From Acidaminococcus intestini DSM 21505 (lineage in GTDB: Bacteria; Bacillota; Negativicutes; Acidaminococcales; Acidaminococcaceae), in contig NZ_AULA01000005.1 in the NCBI RefSeq assembly GCF_000425045.1, positions 42,982-106,981 on the forward strand: a DNA stretch of 64,000 bases, written 5' to 3'. The stretch's first letter is position 1. Every line of letters starts with the position of its first letter. The translations under genes and the position numbers were made by a program. Of the stretch, positions 60,109 to 64,000 are shown piece by piece. The notes under the pieces were generated by a model. It saw only the letters and a list, made by a program, of their open reading frames with translations. It did not search any database and had not been told where the DNA came from.

Positions 60109-60920
60109 TGAAACGGTTCCTTATCCTTATGGCGCTTGCCGCGTCCCTTCTCCTATCAGGATGCGCCCGTGGAGAGATTACGGTAGAACTTTCCCGCTTA
60201 GGAGCGGCGGACCTTACGGCCAAGCTTGTCACGCTCCCCATCCTGCAGCCAACGGCAGAGACTTTTGAAGAGGACTTCAAAAAAGATGGCTATACGGTCC
60301 AAAAAGTCGATGAAGGTGAATATAAGGGCTTTGTCGCCCATCGTCATTACAACCAGCTTTCGGACATCAAAGAATCCAAGCTGCTGCGGACCTATGACTT
60401 TGAAACTTGGTCCCATGCGGCCCAGTATGCCGTGAAAAATAACGGGGCTGCTGGATCGGGGTCCGAAGATAAGGCCCTGCGTCCCGCCCTTCCAGCAGAA
60501 CGGCATGCGCCTGTTGTGACCTATCATGGAGGGCTTCTTTTTGATACGGTGAGCGTTCATAAGACCGTCCAGCTCAGCCCCCGTGAGGCGATGAAAGATC
60601 CCCGTACGGCGGGGATCCTGCGCAGCATCATGGGTCAGTTTGACCTGCGCTTCATCCTGAAGCTGCCGACCCGCGTCGACAGTGCCAATGCAACGAGCGT
60701 CAGTGAGGATGGCCGGGTCCTTATGTGGCGTCTGCCCTTGGGAGAGGATTCCGATCTTGATGCCTCCGTGACCTATCTCAATCCCATGAAAGCGGCAGGC
60801 TGGATTGTCCTGATTGGGATCTTAGGTGGCTTAGGCTCTGTTTACTTCCGGAAACGACGCCGGGAAAAGGCCCTTGAAGCGTTAGAAAAGAAACAAAGCG
60901 ATAAGACCAAGTTGTCCTGA
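60108..60920 (+). CDS. Lipoprotein with a C-terminal membrane helix, function unknown (DUF3153-like)
   Basis: About 270 residues from ATG 60108, with GGGAGGG upstream (GTG 60105 is an alternative). A lipobox LLLSGC gives an N-terminal lipid anchor. The beta-rich domain includes ARGEITVELSRLGAADLTAKL, and the C-terminus has a helix (AGWIVLIGILGGLGSVYF) followed by a basic tail. The design resembles DUF3153 lipoproteins. It is translationally coupled to the acyl-CoA ligase. Confidence 0.65.
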   Translation: MKRFLILMALAASLLLSGCARGEITVELSRLGAADLTAKLVTLPILQPTAETFEEDFKKDGYTVQKVDEGEYKGFVAHRHYNQLSDIKESKLLRTYDFETWSHAAQYAVKNNGAAGSGSEDKALRPALPAERHAPVVTYHGGLLFDTVSVHKTVQLSPREAMKDPRTAGILRSIMGQFDLRFILKLPTRVDSANATSVSEDGRVLMWRLPLGEDSDLDASVTYLNPMKAAGWIVLIGILGGLGSVYFRKRRREKALEALEKKQSDKTKLS

Positions 60921-60944
60921 AAGATCCGCTATCTGCCGTTTCTT

Positions 60945-60973
60945 TTGCATGACCGTCCAAATTCTGTTACAAT
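60945..60973 (+). promoter_or_regulatory. Promoter of the DUF190 gene
   Basis: TTGCAT (60945-60950) and TACAAT (60968-60973) are separated by 17 bases, with TGT making an extended -10. It lies 68 bases before the DUF190 start. Confidence 0.65.
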
Positions 60974-61041
60974 AGAATTGATAAATAAAGGCAGTTGTGG
61001 GTTATTTGTATGGGTATTTCATAGGAGCTGGAGGGACAAAT

Positions 61042-61440
61042 ATGGCAACTGAATTTCTGGAATTAAAAAAACTGACAATTTTTGTAGGAGAGGACTTTTT
61101 CTGTGGAGATCGTCCATTCTACAAAGTCATGCTGGAAAAGGCAGCTAAACTCAAACTTGCTGGCTGCACGGTGTTCCGCGGCCTCCAAGGCTACGGAAGC
61201 CGTGTCCGCGGAAGGGAACGGCGGCTTCTCATCAGTGTTTCGGAGGCTATCAATCTTCCTGTAATCATTACCATTATTGATACGGAAGAACAGATTAAGC
61301 GCGTCTTGCCATTCCTTGAAAAGAACCTGACTCATGGTGTGGCAACCCTTGATGACGTCAAGATGCTAGCGACAGACTTTGTCAAGGAACGTTTTGAAAA
61401 ACCTGTGGAAGAGCGCCGCGATCCAAGCCTTCAGGAATAA
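61042..61440 (+). CDS. DUF190-family protein
   Basis: A 132-residue cytoplasmic protein. GLQGYGSRVRGRERR, with a preceding AAKLKLAGCTVFRG stretch, is the family core, and the fold is PII-like (ferredoxin-like alpha/beta). ATG 61042 has GAGCTGGAGGG. Family members often adjoin the fluoride channel gene crcB; no crcB is visible here. A ligand-sensing function has been proposed but is not established. Confidence 0.82.
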   Translation: MATEFLELKKLTIFVGEDFFCGDRPFYKVMLEKAAKLKLAGCTVFRGLQGYGSRVRGRERRLLISVSEAINLPVIITIIDTEEQIKRVLPFLEKNLTHGVATLDDVKMLATDFVKERFEKPVEERRDPSLQE

Positions 61441-61594
61441 ACCAGTCATCATCGGATGGCGTTACGTGTTTTTATATATGTGTATCGCTGGGGGGTCTCT
61501 TTGTCTTTTTGTATCAAGGAAAGTCTGCTGCAGAAAGATGAAGGCCCCATCATGGATGAGGCGGTTCCATAATTCATTTAGCTGGAAAGAACGT
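61441..61594 (+). other. Gap between DUF190 gene and terminator
   Basis: About 150 bases. I see no gene or promoter, and the open frames here are short and lack ribosome binding sites. Confidence 0.5.
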
Positions 61595-61642
61595 AAAAAG
61601 GCGGCCAAAAAAGGATCTTCTCCTTTCTTGACCGCCTTTTTT
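61595..61642 (+). terminator. Bidirectional terminator between the DUF190 and LysM genes
   Basis: AAAAAGGCGG (61595-61604) pairs with CCGCCTTTTTT (61632-61642) with an inner CAA/TTG and GGA/TCC stem, and A and T runs at opposite ends. The LysM gene stop lies inside it. Confidence 0.88.
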
Positions 61643-61946
61643 ATTGGTTTGAAGCCAGTTTCTGGTCTTTATCCCCTCGGACAGGGATGATCAATTTCTG
61701 ACCTGGCTGAAGGGCTGCTTTGCGGTCCAGCTTGTTGGCATCAATGATCCGTTCAATGACGTTTCGCACATCTTCGCCGTCTTCTGTATGGCGGCTTGCG
61801 ATGGACCAAAGGCTGTCACCCGTGTAGACGGTGACCTGCTGTTTATGAAGAAAGGCAGACGGAGCGGCGTTCATCTGCAGGATTCCAAAGGGGAAAAAAC
61901 CAATCAAAAGCACGAATAATGATCCAATCATCTGTTTCATCATCAT
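61641..61946 (-). CDS. Small LysM-domain protein (YneA-like)
   Basis: A 101-residue protein with a signal peptide or anchor (MIGSLFVLLIGFFPFGILQM) and one LysM domain (VYTGDSLWSIASRH to LQPGQKLIIPV). It would bind peptidoglycan in the periplasm or cell wall. In size and layout it resembles YneA, the SOS-induced division inhibitor of Firmicutes. The start is at one of three ATGs (61946, 61943 or 61940), with AGGTGG nearby. No lexA gene is adjacent. Confidence 0.75.
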   Translation of the reverse strand: MMMKQMIGSLFVLLIGFFPFGILQMNAAPSAFLHKQQVTVYTGDSLWSIASRHTEDGEDVRNVIERIIDANKLDRKAALQPGQKLIIPVRGDKDQKLASNQ

Positions 61947-62000
61947 GATTCCACCTCACGTTCATACATCATAAAACTGAACTACTGTTTATTTGTTTGT

Positions 62001-62029
62001 ATGATATCATGATAAATTTCGTTTTTCAA
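62001..62029 (-). promoter_or_regulatory. Promoter of the LysM gene
   Basis: On the minus strand TTGAAA (62029-62024) and TATCAT (62006-62001) have a 17-base spacer. It lies 55 bases before the LysM start. Confidence 0.65.
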
Positions 62030-62224
62030 TAGCTAAATCAAAAATATGTTCGTTAAAAATAAAAAGATAGGAAGCGTGTTCATCTTTTTGGACTGCATGG
62101 ATTTTTTGCCAAATTGGTCTTGACAAAAGAATAGGCAGCAGATCCAGTCGTGTCTGGATAGTGGGAATGCTTGCCTGCCTGTCTTGAAGAGGTCCCTATT
62201 TGTCACATTTTTTCCTTACTGATA

Positions 62225-62233
62225 TGGTATAAT
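62225..62233 (+). promoter_or_regulatory. Extended -10 element of the DUF697-like gene
   Basis: TGGTATAAT at 62225-62233 is an extended -10. The best -35 (TTGTCA at 62200) is too distant (22 bases), so the promoter may rely on the extended element. The gene begins at 62313. Confidence 0.55.
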
Positions 62234-62312
62234 GATAAAAAGACCATTTTTTGCCTTTGGAAGTTCATTTTTAGCTGCAGTTCCTTGGCAAAGCAGTCAG
62301 GAGGGATTTTTA

Positions 62313-63638
62313 ATGATGGAAGATAAGAACCAGATGGCTCACCAAGACCCTGTCGATCAGGAAGATCTGGTGGAAACCGATGTCCGCCCCTTGGAAGAAA
62401 GGGAAAAGGAGGCCGTCAAGGGAGAACTTATTGAAACCGAGCAGCCCGTGGATTATGAAAAGGAAGCAGAATATATCTGCCGCTGGGGTGCTGCAAGGGC
62501 CAGCGTCATTGTCATGACCCCTTTCTTGGGCTCCCTTGCCCTTATGGCCAATGAAGTCTATATGATTACGAGATTAAGCGATCTGTATGGTGTGGAACTT
62601 GAAACGGGTGCCATTGCCGGTCTCATTGGCTCTTTGGGTGCTTCTTTTGTGGGACAGACCCTCTTTACCCTCATTCCATTCCCACCGCTTCAGGTACCCA
62701 TGGCTGTTGCTATCACCTATGGTGTAGGGAAGGCGGCTGATGCCTGGCTGAAGGCGGGCCAGCCCAAGGATATGGACCGAATCAAGGAAATCTTTGAAGC
62801 CGCTCGCAAGGAAGGGATAGCGCGTTTTAAGGAATTTAAGGAAGATCCGACAAGGAACCTTCCCTTAGGAGATGAAACAAAGGATATGATGAAGGAAAAA
62901 GCAGGTCCGCTTTTTGATAAAATCAAGAATGCTGCCGATACGGCCACGGATAAGGTTACGGCTGCGGTGGAAGATATCCGGTCCAGCAAGGAAGGACCGA
63001 AAGGCAAGCTTGCCTCCGCAATGGATGCGGCAAGTGATGTAGCAGAGCAGGCCCGTCTCGCCCTTCAGCCTTATAAGGAAATGGCCCTGCGCTGGATTGA
63101 GGCCCAGACCTGGGATGAACTGCGGTCTGGGACCCTTGTTGTTCCTTATGAAGATCTCGAAAAAGGGATCCGCGAAGCCATGAAGGACAGTGAGTTTAGG
63201 TTCGGCGGCTGCCACTATGCCAAGGATGGACTCTTGGAACTTGTCGTGGAACATGGAAAATATGGCACCATCACCATCGATGCAGGAATTGAAGCGTTTG
63301 CCCTTACGAGCAGTGCTTCTTATGGGCGCTTCCGCATCCATGATTTTGCGGTCAGTGAGAACAAGATTGGTGAGCTTGTCGTAAAGCTTCTTGGCTCGCG
63401 CCTCATCATGAGTCTTGTCAATGCGGTCTTCAATATGAAGACCATCAGCAAGGATGACATTGTCTGCACTTACAGTGACAATACGCTGACGGTTGACTTT
63501 ACAGATGTCATCAAAAAGAGCAAAGCAGCTCAGTTTGTAATCAAGGACCGTAATCTATTCGACATTGTTACCCTTACTGGCCTTGTCCCGGAAGAATCAG
63601 GCCTCAAGGTATGCAGCAAGTGGACATTGATTAAATAA
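62313..63638 (+). CDS. DUF697-like membrane protein of unknown function
   Basis: A 441-residue protein from ATG 62313 (AGGAGGG seven bases upstream). An acidic N-terminal tail (residues 1-60) is followed by two to three hydrophobic helices (SVIVMTPFLGSLALMANEVYMI, then GAIAGLIGSLGASFVGQTLF and a Gly/Ala stretch) with the flavour of DUF697/YcjF proteins. Then comes a highly charged helical segment (about 160-290) and a mixed C-terminal domain. No enzymatic motif is visible. It is monocistronic. Confidence 0.6.
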   Translation: MMEDKNQMAHQDPVDQEDLVETDVRPLEEREKEAVKGELIETEQPVDYEKEAEYICRWGAARASVIVMTPFLGSLALMANEVYMITRLSDLYGVELETGAIAGLIGSLGASFVGQTLFTLIPFPPLQVPMAVAITYGVGKAADAWLKAGQPKDMDRIKEIFEAARKEGIARFKEFKEDPTRNLPLGDETKDMMKEKAGPLFDKIKNAADTATDKVTAAVEDIRSSKEGPKGKLASAMDAASDVAEQARLALQPYKEMALRWIEAQTWDELRSGTLVVPYEDLEKGIREAMKDSEFRFGGCHYAKDGLLELVVEHGKYGTITIDAGIEAFALTSSASYGRFRIHDFAVSENKIGELVVKLLGSRLIMSLVNAVFNMKTISKDDIVCTYSDNTLTVDFTDVIKKSKAAQFVIKDRNLFDIVTLTGLVPEESGLKVCSKWTLIK

Positions 63639-63678
63639 TGACGAAAAAAGATAAAACCGCGGAAAATGTTGTTTGATG

Positions 63679-64000
63679 TGTACCCCAAAAACTGGACGCA
63701 TATAAATTAGTTAAATGGCATTAGTGGATGTTTCCCGATATATTTCGGGAGGCATCCATTTTGTTTTTTTCTGAATCCTTTCCTTGTTGAAATAATGAAT
63801 GTATTCTTTCACTGCTTTAGCAAATACCTTGAACGAGGTGTATTCTTTTTCGCTTCCGTAATACATTTCATTTTTCATCCGACCAAAAAAGGTCTCCATA
63901 ATACTGTTGTCATAGCAGTTGCCCTTACGCGACATTGACTGTATAATTCCATGCTTTTTCAATTCACTTCTGTAATATTCATGCTGATACTGCCATCCCT
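63679..64000 (-). mobile_element. End of an IS3-family insertion sequence (partial)
   Basis: The transposase frame is followed by an end that reads TGTACCCCAAAAACTGGACG at about 63679-63698 on the plus strand, a typical IS3/IS150 terminal repeat. The other end lies beyond the window, so direct repeats cannot be checked. Confidence 0.8.
63711..64000 (-). CDS. IS3-family transposase, C-terminal part
   Basis: The final 95 or so residues of an IS3 OrfB integrase. SMSRKGNCYDNSIMETFFGRMK has the catalytic Glu (of the DDE triad), and YIHYFNKERIQKKTKWMPPEIY is the standard end. The frame continues through base 64000 (GWQYQHEYYRSELKKHG), so it is cut by the window edge. Confidence 0.92.
   Translation of the reverse strand, partial: GWQYQHEYYRSELKKHGIIQSMSRKGNCYDNSIMETFFGRMKNEMYYGSEKEYTSFKVFAKAVKEYIHYFNKERIQKKTKWMPPEIYRETSTNAI

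Larger units (their letters stand above)
61947..62312. other. Divergent control region between the LysM and DUF697-like genes
   Basis: 366 AT-rich bases. It holds the LysM promoter on the minus strand and an extended -10 on the plus strand. A CGAAC-like half site is near 62050 but lacks a full LexA box. No gene was seen. Confidence 0.5.

Noticed and set aside
62040..62060. LexA (SOS) box upstream of the LysM gene
   Set aside because: Only one half site (CGAAC) fits; the other half does not match GTTCG.

Overview
The window looks like chromosome from a Gram-negative-type Firmicute (Negativicutes). Acidaminococcaceae, probably Acidaminococcus, is my best guess. The signs are Firmicute-style ribosome binding sites and gene orders beside a TolC-type outer-membrane efflux protein, an nine-gene V-type ATPase operon in the Enterococcus hirae ntp order, a complete Rnf operon, and a tricarboxylate-type gene cluster. 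The genus is inference. No rRNA, tRNA, CRISPR array or prophage was seen. The only mobile DNA is the end of an IS3-family element at the right edge.

Layout. 1-4.4 kb: end of a manganese exporter gene, then a minus-strand operon of cysteine desulfurase, a broken prolyl-tRNA-editing gene, mnmA and dinB. 4.5-5.7 kb: rpsF-ssb-rpsR. 5.8-12.4 kb: a tripartite efflux system (TolC-like, HlyD-like, double ABC ATPase, two ABC-2 permeases, like E. coli ybhGFSR). 12.5-14.0 kb: a MATE exporter behind a consensus promoter and a transcription-attenuator leader. 14.1-22.3 kb: a LysR regulator divergent from a PrpF-family isomerase, aconitase-like hydratase, anion permease, YbhE-type lactonase and a carboxyltransferase-like protein. 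22.5-25.4 kb: an ECF transporter (S-A-A-T). 25.7-34.2 kb: the V-type ATPase, whose K subunit carries the Na+-site residues. 34.6-38.6 kb: an SGNH hydrolase, a structured non-coding leader and a two-component system. 38.7-41.2 kb: AmmeMemoRadiSam genes. 41.3-49.0 kb: minus-strand rnfCDGEAB-apbE-nusG domain II-Gx-UDG operon. 49.3-52.9 kb: a radical SAM protein, an NlpC/P60 hydrolase and a degenerate NtrC-type regulator. 53.0-57.1 kb: trmB, an FtsW-type polymerase and a PASTA penicillin-binding protein. 57.2-63.6 kb: an unusual FolD, FlK-type thioesterase, acyl-CoA ligase, lipoprotein, DUF190 protein, LysM protein and a DUF697-like membrane protein. Then the IS3 end.

How the parts fit. Rnf would couple reduced ferredoxin and NAD+ to ion pumping and the V-type ATPase would use or build the same gradient; the K-subunit residues argue for Na+. 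The LysR cluster looks like uptake and conversion of a tricarboxylic acid. trans-Aconitate is an attractive candidate because Acidaminococcus fermentans is known to ferment trans-aconitate and citrate, but this is not shown by sequence. The most unusual items are an 8-bp tandem duplication that breaks the tRNA-editing gene, a carboxyltransferase homologue with Glu in place of the catalytic lysine, a FolD without its cyclohydrolase residues, an NtrC-type regulator without GAFTGA or arginine fingers, and two structured leaders (before the MATE gene and before the two-component system).
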